DNA of 64,000 nucleotides from Thermocatellispora tengchongensis (lineage in GTDB: Bacteria > Actinomycetota > Actinomycetes > Streptosporangiales > Streptosporangiaceae): positions 124,001 through 188,000 of the forward strand of contig NZ_JACHGN010000006.1 of assembly GCF_014202315.1 (NCBI RefSeq), given 5' to 3'. Every line of letters starts with the position of its first letter. Positions within the stretch are counted from its first letter, which is position 1. Shown here piece after piece: positions 34,354-43,117 of this stretch. The notes under the pieces were generated by a model, which was given only the letters and a program-made list of their open reading frames with translations, was not told the DNA's origin and did not search any database. The position numbers and the translations under genes were made by a program.

Positions 34354-34365
34354 ACAGTATCCGCC
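34354..34365 (-). promoter_or_regulatory. Leaderless xthA promoter box
   Basis: GCGGATACTGTG on the minus strand holds -10 TACTGT, six bases before GTG 34347. The same 12-mer occurs on the plus strand before the TetR gene at 35850, again six bases from a GTG start. Shared control is possible. Confidence 0.5.
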
Positions 34366-34452
34366 GATCACGCCGCGCTCCCTCAACGCTCGCCCGCGGC
34401 GTCCGCGGCGTCCACGACACAGATTGCCTGGATAACCTATAGAGATTGTGGG

Positions 34453-34458
34453 TATTGT
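34453..34458 (+). promoter_or_regulatory. -10 element for a leaderless FAD-enzyme transcript
   Basis: TATTGT is followed by GAGGGC and GTG 34465, the same six-base spacing as at other genes here. The 117-bp region between xthA and this gene is AT-rich in its right half (GATAACCTATAGAGATTGTG). The overlapping GGGTAT could also suit a stress sigma factor, but no GTTT -35 is seen. Confidence 0.5.
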
Positions 34459-34464
34459 GAGGGC

Positions 34465-35895
34465 GTGCGGAATCCACCGACCGTCGCGCTCGTGGGCGGG
34501 GGCGCCAGCGGGACTCTGAGCGCCGTCCACCTGCTGTCGTACGCGCACGCGCGCGGCGTGCCACTGAGTGTGACGATGATCGACCGGTACGGCCGCCACG
34601 GCATGGGGCAGGCGTACTCGACGACCGATCCCCATCACCTGCTCAACGCCTGCGCCGAGAAGATGAGCGCGATCGACGGCGACCCGGGGCACCTGCTGCG
34701 CTGGGCCGCCGGGCAGGGGCTGGGCGCGGACGGCTCGGCGTTCCTGCCGCGCGCGGCGTACGGGCGCTACCTGTGCCACGTGCTGGCCGAGGCCGAGCGC
34801 CGGGCGGCGCCCGGCGGGCGGGTGGCGCGGATGACCGGCACCGTACGCGCCCTCGCCCGCGCCCCCGGCGGGGGCTGGCGGGTCCGGCTCGCGGGCGGGG
34901 GCGGGTTCGACGCCGACGCCGTGGTGCTGGCCACCGGCAATCCCGCCCCGGCGGCGCGGCCGGAGCTGGCCGGCGCGGCCGGATACCGCTATGTCCCCGC
35001 CCCCTGGGAGCCGGGGGCGCTGATCGGCATCGACGACGGGTCGCCCGTGCTCGTCATCGGCACCGGCCTGACCATGGTGGACGTGGCGATCAGCGTCACC
35101 CGGGCGCACCCCGGCACCGTCGTGTACGCCGTGTCCCGGCACGGCCTGCTGCCCCGCCCGCACCCCTGCGACGCGCCGCCGCCCGTCGCGGTGCCCCTGC
35201 CCGAGGGGCCGCTGCGGCTGGCCGGCCTGCTGCGCGCCGTCCGCGCCGCCGTCGTACACAACGGCGGCGACTGGCACGGCGTGGTGGACGGCCTGCGCCC
35301 GCGCGTCCCGGAACTGTGGGCCCGGCTGTCCGGCGAGGACCGGCGCCGCTTCCTGGCCCTGGTGGCCCGCTACTGGGAGGTCCACCGGCACCGCCTGCCT
35401 CCCGCCACGGCCGCCCGGCTGGACGACCTGCTCGCCCAGGGGCGGCTGCGGCTGCTGCGCGGCCGGGTGACCGGCGCGGACGCGAGCCCCGCCGGGCTGA
35501 CCGTCCGCGTCGCCGCCGGCGACGGGCCGCGCGAACTCGACGTCGGCTGGGTGGTCAACGGGACCGGGCCGGGCTCGCCCGCCGACCGCGACCCCCTGCT
35601 GGCCGGTCTGATCGCCGCGGGCGAGGCCAGGCCCGACCCGCTGGGGCTCGGCCTGGCCACGGCCGCGTCCGGCGCCCTCCTCGACGCCGCCGGACGGCCC
35701 CACGACCGGCTCTTCACCCTGGGGCCCACGCTGCGCGGCACCCTGTACGAGACCACCGCCATCCCGGAGATCCGGGCGCAGGCCGCCCGCCTGGCCCGGC
35801 GCCTGGTCGACTCGGTGGCCGCGGCCGGGCGTGCGGATACTGTGTTCGGGTGCCGAAGAGTCCCAAGCGCGAGCGTTACCACCACGGAGAGCTGA
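34465..35895 (+). CDS. FAD/NAD(P)-binding oxidoreductase (FAD-NAD(P)-binding family)
   Basis: A 476-aa flavoprotein. VALVGGGASGTLSAVHLL (about 7-24) is the FAD dinucleotide fold, PVLVIGTGLTMVDVAISV (about 191-208) the NAD(P) fold, and VVLATGNP and VVNGTGPGS the family ATG-type motifs. It resembles the uncharacterised HyaE/N-hydroxylase-like flavoproteins. HGMGQAYSTTDPHHLLN is a family-specific segment. Start is GTG 34465 from the predicted leaderless promoter. The 3' end overlaps the TetR gene by 46 bp in another frame. Substrate unknown. Confidence 0.8.
   Translation: MRNPPTVALVGGGASGTLSAVHLLSYAHARGVPLSVTMIDRYGRHGMGQAYSTTDPHHLLNACAEKMSAIDGDPGHLLRWAAGQGLGADGSAFLPRAAYGRYLCHVLAEAERRAAPGGRVARMTGTVRALARAPGGGWRVRLAGGGGFDADAVVLATGNPAPAARPELAGAAGYRYVPAPWEPGALIGIDDGSPVLVIGTGLTMVDVAISVTRAHPGTVVYAVSRHGLLPRPHPCDAPPPVAVPLPEGPLRLAGLLRAVRAAVVHNGGDWHGVVDGLRPRVPELWARLSGEDRRRFLALVARYWEVHRHRLPPATAARLDDLLAQGRLRLLRGRVTGADASPAGLTVRVAAGDGPRELDVGWVVNGTGPGSPADRDPLLAGLIAAGEARPDPLGLGLATAASGALLDAAGRPHDRLFTLGPTLRGTLYETTAIPEIRAQAARLARRLVDSVAAAGRADTVFGCRRVPSASVTTTES
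35838..35843 (+). promoter_or_regulatory. -10 element for a leaderless TetR transcript
   Basis: TACTGT inside GCGGATACTGTG is followed by six bases and GTG 35850. The box lies inside the 3' end of the FAD-enzyme gene, so the regulator can be expressed independently. Confidence 0.5.
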
Positions 35896-36476
35896 AGGAG
35901 GCCGTGCTCGACACGGCGATCGAGCTGATCGGCGAACGGGGCATGGCCGGGTTCTCCCTGGCCGAGGTGAGCCGCCGGCTCGGCGTGACCGTGGCCGCTC
36001 CCTACCGGCACTTCGCCGACCGTGACGAGGTGCTGGCCGGACTGGCCCTGCGCGCGGTGGACGAGTTGTCCGGCGTCCTGCGCGCGCAGGCGGCGGACTC
36101 GTTGCCGCCGCGGCACAGGCTCGCCGCCGCCGCCCGCGCCTTCGTGCGCTTCGCGGCCGAGCACCGCTCGCTGTATCAGGTGCTGGTCGCCTCGGGCCTG
36201 GACAAGTCGCGGCACGCCGAGCTGCGCGACGCGGGCGGCCGGATCGGCGCGGCCTTCCTCGACCCCGCCCTCGTGGTGTGCGGCGGCGACGCGCAGGCCG
36301 CGCAGCGGCTGGTCACCGCGGTCGTCGCCACCGCCCAAGGCTATGCGGGCATGCTCCTGGACGGCTCCTTCGGCCAGGACGGCCAGGCCGTCGAAGCCGC
36401 CGCCCTCCAGGCCGCCCACGCCGTCCTGGCCCTGGTGCTCGGCCGCGACGCCCTGACCGGCCCGGCCGCCGGATGA
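35850..36476 (+). CDS. TetR-family transcriptional regulator
   Basis: A 208-aa regulator. YHHGELKEAVLDTAIELIGERGMAGFSLAEVSRRLGVTVAAPYRHFADRDEVLAGL covers the DNA-binding domain (about 10-64). The C-terminal region has the WHG-type layout of TetR proteins. It begins inside the FAD-enzyme gene and could repress it. The shared 12-mer with the xthA promoter is a candidate promoter element, not necessarily its operator. Confidence 0.88.
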   Translation: MPKSPKRERYHHGELKEAVLDTAIELIGERGMAGFSLAEVSRRLGVTVAAPYRHFADRDEVLAGLALRAVDELSGVLRAQAADSLPPRHRLAAAARAFVRFAAEHRSLYQVLVASGLDKSRHAELRDAGGRIGAAFLDPALVVCGGDAQAAQRLVTAVVATAQGYAGMLLDGSFGQDGQAVEAAALQAAHAVLALVLGRDALTGPAAG

Positions 36477-36499
36477 GCCCGGCGCGAGCGGCGCAGCCC

Positions 36500-38341
36500 T
36501 CAGATGTCGAGCCGGACCCGGTACTCCCGCAGCCATGAGTCGAGCTGCAGCAGGCGCTCCAGCGCGCTGCGGCAGGCCTGGCCGGTGCCGCCGCCGGGAT
36601 GGTCGAGCATCGCCAGCACCTTGTCCTGGTCGATCAGCCGCGGGCACGGCGGGTCCTCGGCCCGTATCCGCGCGCGCGTCTCCTCGCGCAGGGCCAGGCC
36701 GTAGGACGGGTCCCGCGTGGTGGGGTAGGGGCTCTTGACCCGCTGCAGGACCGAGCCGGGCAGCAGGTCCGCGGCGGCGGCCCGCAGCAGGCTCTTCTCC
36801 CGCCCGTCGAAGGTCTTCATCGCCCAGGGCGTGTTGAAGACGTACTCCACCAGCCGGTGGTCACAGAACGGCACCCGGACCTCCAGCCCGTTGGCCATGC
36901 TCATCCGGTCCTTGCGGTCCAGCAGGATCTGCACGAACCGGGTCAGGTGCAGGTAGCCGATCTCCCGCATCCGCCGTTCCCGGCCGGTCTCCCCGGCCAG
37001 CACCGGCACCTCGGCGATGGCCTGGCGGTAGCTGCCGGCCCGGTAGCCGGGGATGTCCAGCATGTGCAGCACGTCGTCCCGGAACAGCCGCTCCACCGTG
37101 GTGTGCGGGGTCCCGGCGCTCAGCCAGGGGAACGTGCGCGCGGCCACCGCGTCGGGGTCGTGGAACCAGCGGTAGCCGCCGAACACCTCGTCGGCCGACT
37201 CGCCGGACAGCGCCACGGTGGAGTGCGCGCGGACCGCCCGGAACAGCAGGTACAGCGAGGTGTCCATGTCGCCGACGCCGATCGGCAGGTCGCGGGCCCG
37301 CAGCACCGCGGCCCGCACCGACCTGTCCAGCAGGTCCGCGGAGTCGAGCACGATGTCGGTGTGCTCGGCCTCCACGTGGCGGGCCAGGTCGTGCACGTAC
37401 GGCGCGTCGGGCGTGGCGCGGTCGAGGTCGGGGGTGAAGTTCTCGGTGTAGCCGGTGAAGTCCACGGCGAAGGAGCGGACCGGGCCGCGGCCCTGGTCCT
37501 TCAGCTCCCTGGCGGCCAGGGCGGTGATCGTGCTGGAGTCCAGGCCCCCTGACAGCAGCGTGCACAGCGGCACGTCGCTGACGAGCTGGCGGGCGGTGAT
37601 GTCCTCCAGCAGGCCGCGCACGGTCTTGACCGTGGACGCCACGTCGTCGGGGTGCTCGTGCGCCTCCAGCCGCCAGTAGCGCCGCTTGCGCATGCCCTCG
37701 GGGCTCACCCGGACGACCTGGCCGGGGCGCACCTCGTACATGCCGCGGAACACCCCGTGCTCCGGCGTCTTGACGAACGCCAGCAGCTCGCGCAGCCCGT
37801 CGGCGTCGAGCACGCGCTCGGCGAGCGGGTTGGCCAGGATCGCCTTGGGCTCGGAGCCGAACAGCACGCCGTGCGGCGTGGGGTAGTAGTACAGCGGCTT
37901 GATCCCCATGCGGTCGCGGACGAGGAGCAGGTCCTCGCGGGAGGTGTCCCAGATCGCGAAGGCGTACATGCCGTTCAGGTGCGCGGCCAGGTCCTCGCCC
38001 CACTCCAGGTACGCCCGCAGCACCACCTCGGTGTCGCTGCGCGTGCGGAACGCGTGCCCGCGCGCGGCCAGCTCCCGGCGCACCTCGCGGAAGTTGTACA
38101 CCTCCCCGCTGTAGGTGAGCACCGCCGCCGGGCGCCCGTCCTGCTCGGCCGTCATCGGCTGCCGCCCGCCCGCGATGTCGATGATCGCGAGCCTGCGGTG
38201 GCCGATGGCGGCGTGCGGCGCCAGCCACAGCCCCTCGTCGTCGGGCCCCCGGCAGGCCATCGTCTCGACCATGGCCCGCACGATGTCCCCGGCGTCCCGC
38301 AGGTCCCGCTCGAAGTCCACCCAGCCGCAGATCCCGCACAT
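36500..38341 (-). CDS. asnB: Asparagine synthase (glutamine-hydrolysing)
   Basis: A 613-aa class II enzyme that makes asparagine from aspartate, ATP and glutamine nitrogen. N-terminal Cys2 (MCGICGW) is the glutaminase nucleophile; the synthetase has the PP-loop LLSGGLDSSTITAL and GESADEVFGGYRWF. The length is typical for the stand-alone actinobacterial form. Start is ATG 38341 with a G-rich ribosome site. It could serve primary metabolism or amidate a natural product; the lack of biosynthetic neighbours favours primary metabolism. Confidence 0.93.
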   Translation of the reverse strand: MCGICGWVDFERDLRDAGDIVRAMVETMACRGPDDEGLWLAPHAAIGHRRLAIIDIAGGRQPMTAEQDGRPAAVLTYSGEVYNFREVRRELAARGHAFRTRSDTEVVLRAYLEWGEDLAAHLNGMYAFAIWDTSREDLLLVRDRMGIKPLYYYPTPHGVLFGSEPKAILANPLAERVLDADGLRELLAFVKTPEHGVFRGMYEVRPGQVVRVSPEGMRKRRYWRLEAHEHPDDVASTVKTVRGLLEDITARQLVSDVPLCTLLSGGLDSSTITALAARELKDQGRGPVRSFAVDFTGYTENFTPDLDRATPDAPYVHDLARHVEAEHTDIVLDSADLLDRSVRAAVLRARDLPIGVGDMDTSLYLLFRAVRAHSTVALSGESADEVFGGYRWFHDPDAVAARTFPWLSAGTPHTTVERLFRDDVLHMLDIPGYRAGSYRQAIAEVPVLAGETGRERRMREIGYLHLTRFVQILLDRKDRMSMANGLEVRVPFCDHRLVEYVFNTPWAMKTFDGREKSLLRAAAADLLPGSVLQRVKSPYPTTRDPSYGLALREETRARIRAEDPPCPRLIDQDKVLAMLDHPGGGTGQACRSALERLLQLDSWLREYRVRLDI

Positions 38342-38423
38342 GCCGCTACCCCCCGAAAGTCACTTCCTTTCCGATAGCTGCCCCGAACTGGGCAAAAGCG
38401 GCGTATTGTGACAAATCTCCTAG

Positions 38424-38435
38424 AGGTCGTGACCT
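38424..38435. promoter_or_regulatory. Inverted repeat in the asnB/antiporter divergent region
   Basis: AGGTC-GT-GACCT is a perfect 12-bp palindrome in the 200-bp divergent interval, next to an AT-rich patch (GCGTATTGTGACAAATCTCC). A regulator site for asnB or the antiporter is possible. Confidence 0.35.
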
Positions 38436-38541
38436 GGGAATGACCGGGCACGGCCACCGGGCGGACGCGGGCCCCACCCGCCGGCACCTCGTGATCGGCG
38501 CCGGGCGGTGATCCCGCCCGGCCTTGGGGCAGGGGGCCGCG

Positions 38542-39801
38542 ATGGGCTCCTCTGACCTGATCTTCGCGGTCGCCGGGGCGGGGGCGCTGCTGGCGGCGGT
38601 GGTGCCGGGCCTGGTGCACCGGCGGCCGTTCTCGCTGCCGCTGGCGTGCCTGCTGGGCGGGATGGCGCTGTACCTGCTGCCGCTGCCGCTGCCCGAGCCC
38701 GACCCCGTCGCGCAGCGCGCGCTGCTGGAACACGTCACCGAGGTGTGCGTGGTCGTGTCGCTGATGGGCGCGGGCCTGGCGATCAACCGGCCGCCCGGCC
38801 TGCACCGGTGGTCGTCCACCTGGCGGCTGCTGGGCGTCACGATGCCGCTGACCGTCGTGGCCGTGGCCGCGGTGGCGGTGACGCTGCTGGGATGGCCGCT
38901 CGCCGCCGCGCTGCTGCTGGGCGCGGTCCTCGCGCCGACCGACCCCGTGCTCGCCTCCGACGTCCAGGTGGGCGAGCCCGTGGACGCCGTGGACGCCGAC
39001 GACGAGGTGCGCTTCTGCCTCACCTCCGAGGCCGGCCTGAACGACGGCCTGGCGTTCCCGGTCGTCTACGCGGCCATCGCGCTGGCCGCCGCCGGCGGGA
39101 CCGCGTGGATCGGAGGGTGGGCGCTGGTGGACGTCGGCTACCGGATCGTCGCCGGAGTCCTGGCCGGGGTGCTGGTCGGCGCGCTGCTCGGCCGGATGTT
39201 CTTCCGCGCCAGGACCTGGCCCCTGCGCCTGGCCGAGCACCAGGACGGCTTCGTCGCGCTGGCCGCGACCTTCCTGGCGTACGGGGCGGCCGAGCTCGTC
39301 CAGGGGTACGGGTTCATCGCCGTGTTCATCACCGCCTGCGCCATCAGGAACGCCGAGCGCACCCACGGCTACAACGGCGTGCTGCACGGCTTCATCGAGC
39401 AGGTCGAACGGCTGCTGACCGCCTGGCTGCTCCTGCTGCTCGGCGGGTACGTCGCCGCGGGCGGCCTGGCCGCGCTGACCTGGCGCGGCGCCCTGGCCGG
39501 GCTGCTGCTCCTGCTGGTCATCCGGCCGCTCACCGGCCGGCTCGCCCTGCTCCGCGGCCGGGCGGAGCCCAGGGAGCGGGCGGTGGCGGCGTTCTTCGGC
39601 ATCCGCGGCATCGGCTCGCTGTACTACCTCGCCTTCGCGCTCGGCATGGCCGACTTCGGTGTGCCCGCGCGGGAGCTGTGGGCGGTGGTGGCGTTCACCG
39701 TACTGGTGTCCGTCGTGCTGCACGGCGTCACCGCCACTCCGGTCATGTCCCGGCTGGACCGCCTGCGCGGCATCTCCGGCCCGCCCGCGTCCCCGTCCTG
39801 A
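38542..39801 (+). CDS. Cation:proton antiporter (CPA1/NhaP-like)
   Basis: A 419-aa membrane exchanger with about 12 TM helices. GAVLAPTDPVLASDVQVG carries the TDP motif and SEAGLNDGLAFPVVYAA the ND motif of the unwound ion-binding helices in CPA1 exchangers. FFGIRGIGSLYYLAFAL is the typical late helix. It should exchange Na+ or K+ for H+. Start is ATG 38542; a TTG 18 bases upstream is less likely. No C-terminal regulatory domain is present. Confidence 0.88.
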   Translation: MGSSDLIFAVAGAGALLAAVVPGLVHRRPFSLPLACLLGGMALYLLPLPLPEPDPVAQRALLEHVTEVCVVVSLMGAGLAINRPPGLHRWSSTWRLLGVTMPLTVVAVAAVAVTLLGWPLAAALLLGAVLAPTDPVLASDVQVGEPVDAVDADDEVRFCLTSEAGLNDGLAFPVVYAAIALAAAGGTAWIGGWALVDVGYRIVAGVLAGVLVGALLGRMFFRARTWPLRLAEHQDGFVALAATFLAYGAAELVQGYGFIAVFITACAIRNAERTHGYNGVLHGFIEQVERLLTAWLLLLLGGYVAAGGLAALTWRGALAGLLLLLVIRPLTGRLALLRGRAEPRERAVAAFFGIRGIGSLYYLAFALGMADFGVPARELWAVVAFTVLVSVVLHGVTATPVMSRLDRLRGISGPPASPS

Positions 39802-39807
39802 CCCCGC

Positions 39808-40926
39808 CTACCGGACGGGGGCGAGCAGCCCGCGCGACCGCAGCACGGCCGCGGCGCCCTCGGCGAACCAGTACGCCTCCTCCAGGTGCGGCTGGCCGGA
39901 GAGGATGAAGTGGTCCAGGCCCAGCTCGTGGTACTCCTGGATGCGGTCGGCGACCTCCTCGTGGCTGCCCACCAGCGCGGTGCCCGCGCCGCCCCGCACC
40001 AGGCCGTAGCCCGCCCACAGGTTCGGCGAGATCTCCAGCTTGGTACGGTCGCCGCCGTGCAGCGCCGCCATCCGCCGCTGGCCGACCGACTCGCTGCTCG
40101 CGAACGTCGCCTGGACGGCGGCGATGCGGTCGGGGGAGATCCGCGACAGCAGCCGCTCCGCCTCGGCCCACGCCTGCCCGGAGGTGTCCCTGCTGATGAC
40201 GTGCAGCCGGATGCCGAAGCTCAGCCGGCGTCCCTCGGCCTCGGCCAGCTCGCGCATCCGGCCCAGGCGCGCGGCGATCTGCTCGGGCGGCTCGCCCCAG
40301 GCGAGGTAGGTGTCCGCCTGCCGGGCCGCGACCCGCTCCGCCGCCGGGCTGGCGCCGCCGAAGAAGATCTCCGGACGTCCCCACGGGGCGGTGTCCACGG
40401 CCGCGTCCTCGATGTGGAAGTGCTCGCCCTTGAACTCGAACCTCTCGCCCCGGGCGAGGTCGGTGACGCCGCGCAGCACCGCCAGGAACTCCTCGGTGCG
40501 GGAGTAGCGCCGGTCGTGGTCCAGGTGGTCGCCGAACCGCCGTTGCTCGGCCGAGTCGCCGCCGGTCACGACGTTGAGCAGGAGCCTGCCGCCCGACACG
40601 CGCTGGAACGTCGCGGCCTGGTGCGCGGCGAGCGTGGGCGACAGCAGGCCCGGCCGGAAGGCCACCAGGAACTTCAGCCGCTTGGTGACCTGCGTGAGCG
40701 CGGCCGTGGTGATCCAGGCGTCCTCGCACCACAGGCCGGTGGGCGTCAGCACGGCCTCGTAGCCGAGCTGCTCGGCGGAACGGGCGATCTGCCCGAGATA
40801 GTCGATGTCCGGCCGCCGGAACCCGGACGCGACGGCGGCCAGCGTGTGCTCCGACCCGTCTCCGGAGCCGACGATGTCGCGGTTGTCGCCGTTGGTGGGC
40901 AGATACCAGTGAACGCGCAGCGCCAT
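39808..40926 (-). CDS. ssuD: FMNH2-dependent alkanesulfonate monooxygenase-like protein
   Basis: A 372-aa luciferase-like monooxygenase. LRVHWYLPTNGDNRDIVG, TPTGLWCEDAWITTAAL, VAFRPGLLSPTLAAHQAATFQRVSGGRLLLNVVTGGD and EIFFGGASPAAERVAARQADTYLAWGEPP match SsuD along its length. It would cleave sulfonates to sulfite and aldehyde with FMNH2 and O2. No SsuE reductase or SsuABC transporter is adjacent. Start is ATG 40926 with AAAGGA upstream. Its convergent neighbour is the antiporter gene, only 6 bp away. Confidence 0.85.
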   Translation of the reverse strand: MALRVHWYLPTNGDNRDIVGSGDGSEHTLAAVASGFRRPDIDYLGQIARSAEQLGYEAVLTPTGLWCEDAWITTAALTQVTKRLKFLVAFRPGLLSPTLAAHQAATFQRVSGGRLLLNVVTGGDSAEQRRFGDHLDHDRRYSRTEEFLAVLRGVTDLARGERFEFKGEHFHIEDAAVDTAPWGRPEIFFGGASPAAERVAARQADTYLAWGEPPEQIAARLGRMRELAEAEGRRLSFGIRLHVISRDTSGQAWAEAERLLSRISPDRIAAVQATFASSESVGQRRMAALHGGDRTKLEISPNLWAGYGLVRGGAGTALVGSHEEVADRIQEYHELGLDHFILSGQPHLEEAYWFAEGAAAVLRSRGLLAPVR

Positions 40927-40964
40927 GCCGCCGGGGTCCTTTCGTCGCGATGAGCGATTAAAGT

Positions 40965-41315
40965 CTATCCCGGTAGGTTGAGTTGGGAATACCGTGCGCC
41001 GCAGCTCGCCGGGCCCGGACGGCACCAGATGTCGTGCACCCCCGCGGGCGGACGCTCGCCGGGGCGCCACGGGCGCGGGCTCCCCGGTGGATCGGCCGCC
41101 CGCCACTCCCACCCGCGCAGGGCGCGCTGCACGTGGTGCTGATCCCGGCGCGGCACCAGGACGTCGATGTCGTCATGGCCGCGAAAGGCCCGCCCGGCGG
41201 CGAGCTCGGCGGCGTACCCGCCCGCGACCCAGCACGGACAGGGCACCACCGAGAACGGCCGCGCCACCTCGGCGACCCGCGCCGGCTCCCAGCGCCCGCC
41301 CTCCTCACATGATCC
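40965..41315 (-). pseudogene. Truncated aminoglycoside/lincosamide-type nucleotidyltransferase
   Basis: The frame reads WVAGGYAAELAAGR, then GHDDIDVLVPRRDQ and PAGVHDIWCRPGP, the order seen in ANT(2'')/LinB-like nucleotidyltransferase proteins with the GG and DxD motifs. After WCRPGP the homology breaks off into unrelated residues and a stop, so roughly the last 60-80 residues are missing. No ribosome site precedes the frame, and a stop lies just before it. I read it as a decayed gene fragment left between two active genes. Confidence 0.65.
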
Positions 41316-41557
41316 TCACGAAAGACGCCTGCCGGGCCCGCCGAAGATCTGAGGGTACTCCTCGCGGACCGGCGGGTCCGTGCCTTCACGAGCGTGCCTT
41401 CACGAGGGGCGCGGTGCGTCCGGGCCGAGCCGCGGGCGGGCGCGGCAGGTCGGCGGGGGGGCAGTGGACCTCGTGCCCGCCGCCGAGGTTCGGGCACGGG
41501 CCCGCCCCCTCCGGCGCGTTGGGGCGGGCGGCGCGGGCAGGGGCTCGGGCGGCGACG

Positions 41558-42985
41558 TCAGCGGGGGCGGGGGAAGGGGAGGGCGGCCTCGCGGACGAGT
41601 TCGGTGGCGCGGGCGGTGGAGGAGGCGGCCAGGCCGGCGTCGCCGAGGCGGCGGGCCAGGTCGGCGTGTTTGAGCCAGTTGAACGGGCTGGAGGGGCGCA
41701 CGGAGGTCCGCTCGCTGATCAGCAGGCGGGCCAGGTCCAGGCGTCCGGCGCGCAGCGCCGACTCCAGCAGCGTCTTCTGCACGGCGTCGCGCTGGGCGTG
41801 GCTGCCGCCGAACTCGTGCACGCGATGCCTGATCGGGTGCAGGAGCTCGACGACCCGCTCGTGGTCGCCCCGGCCGTACGCCACCAGGGCGCGGCACACC
41901 GGCAGGCCCACGCGGACGGTCATCGCGTGGTTGGTCACCGCGGGCCGCTCCCACTCGGCGTACGTCTCGCGGCTCCTGATCAGCGCCTCGGCGTCGGCGA
42001 TCCGCCCGGCGCCGACGTAGGCCATGACCGCGTGCGCGTCGTTGAAGGCGGAGAACGGCTCGGCGGTCTTGGCCGCCCACGCGTCCGCCAGCGCCCGCCA
42101 GCGCGCGGTCTGGTCGTGGCCGTCCAGGTACATCCGCCACAGCAGCGCGGAGGCGTCCACCAGTTCCAGGGCGCTCTCGGAGGTGTCCGGGCCGTGCAGG
42201 ACCGCGTCGTAGATCTCCAGGGCGCGGCCGGTGGCGCCGGCCTCCAGGGCGTACAGGGCGTAGTGCCACCAGGTGTGCACGTTGAAGAAGGTGCCGGTGG
42301 CCCAGTCGTCCCGCCGCTCGTCGAGCAGGCGTACGCCGTCGCCGAAGCGGCCCTGCATCTCGTAGGTGTGCGCGACGGCGTGGATCGCCCACACGTCGCG
42401 CGGGTTCAGCTCGACCGCGCGCAGACCGGTCTCCTCCGAGCGGTCGTAGTGGCCGGCCTCCTCCAGGCCGAAGGCGTACATCCCCAGGATGTGGCCGTAG
42501 TGGCGGTCCTCATCCTCGTGCCAGGCCGACAGGGCGCCGCCGATGCGGTCGCGCAGCATGCGGGCGTCGCCGGTGAGGAAGTCGATCTGGTGGCCGGCCG
42601 CCAGCGCCAGCGCGTCGCGGGGATGCTCCGCCACGATCTGCGCGAGCAGCCGCCCCGCGCCCAGAAGGTCGCCGTTGAGCAGGACCTGCGCGGCCGCCAC
42701 GTGGGCGCGCTCGCGGGGCGGCAGCGCCCGCTCGTCCACCCGGGTGCGGAAGGCGGCGAAGCGGCGCCGCTCCCGCCGGGTGTCGTCGGGTTCGGTGGCC
42801 AGCACGGCGAGGTAGGCCGCCAGGACGTTGCCCATCGGCCAGTCGGGGTCCTCCGCGAGGACCGACCTGGACTCGGCGGCGACCTCCGGCCGGAAGTTCA
42901 GCAGGTCGTCCACCGCCTGGTCGAAGTGCTTCAGCGCCGCGTCGCTGGTGGCGCCGACCGCGAGTCCGTGCTCGTCGCCGGCCAT
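41558..42985 (-). CDS. TTC38-like tetratricopeptide protein
   Basis: A 475-aa all-helical protein matching the TPR-38 family (human TTC38 relatives). Repeated helix pairs occur throughout, with HYGHILGMYAFGLEEAGHYDRSEETGLRAVELNPRDVWAIHAVAHTYEMQGR as the most conserved stretch and HTWWHYALYALEAG after it. No catalytic motif or signal peptide. Actinobacterial members have no established function; protein binding is likely. Start is ATG 42985. It is divergent from a luciferase-like gene. Confidence 0.85.
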   Translation of the reverse strand: MAGDEHGLAVGATSDAALKHFDQAVDDLLNFRPEVAAESRSVLAEDPDWPMGNVLAAYLAVLATEPDDTRRERRRFAAFRTRVDERALPPRERAHVAAAQVLLNGDLLGAGRLLAQIVAEHPRDALALAAGHQIDFLTGDARMLRDRIGGALSAWHEDEDRHYGHILGMYAFGLEEAGHYDRSEETGLRAVELNPRDVWAIHAVAHTYEMQGRFGDGVRLLDERRDDWATGTFFNVHTWWHYALYALEAGATGRALEIYDAVLHGPDTSESALELVDASALLWRMYLDGHDQTARWRALADAWAAKTAEPFSAFNDAHAVMAYVGAGRIADAEALIRSRETYAEWERPAVTNHAMTVRVGLPVCRALVAYGRGDHERVVELLHPIRHRVHEFGGSHAQRDAVQKTLLESALRAGRLDLARLLISERTSVRPSSPFNWLKHADLARRLGDAGLAASSTARATELVREAALPFPRPR

Positions 42986-43028
42986 CGTCGTCCCGTCCTT
43001 CCGGCTGCCTCAGGGGTGGGAGCGCCAA

Positions 43029-43038
43029 TATAGCTATA
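43029..43038. promoter_or_regulatory. TATAGCTATA palindrome in a divergent promoter region
   Basis: A perfect 10-bp AT-rich palindrome sits in a 132-bp divergent interval together with AAGTAAGTAGGAAATAC. It may provide -10 sequences in both directions or bind a regulator. No -35 could be assigned. Confidence 0.35.
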
Positions 43039-43117
43039 AGTAAGTAGGAAATACATCGATTTGGCCACGGCGAGTCGGCGCCGTGAGCGTCGCCGGCCGG
43101 CCGGAAAGGACCCGAGG

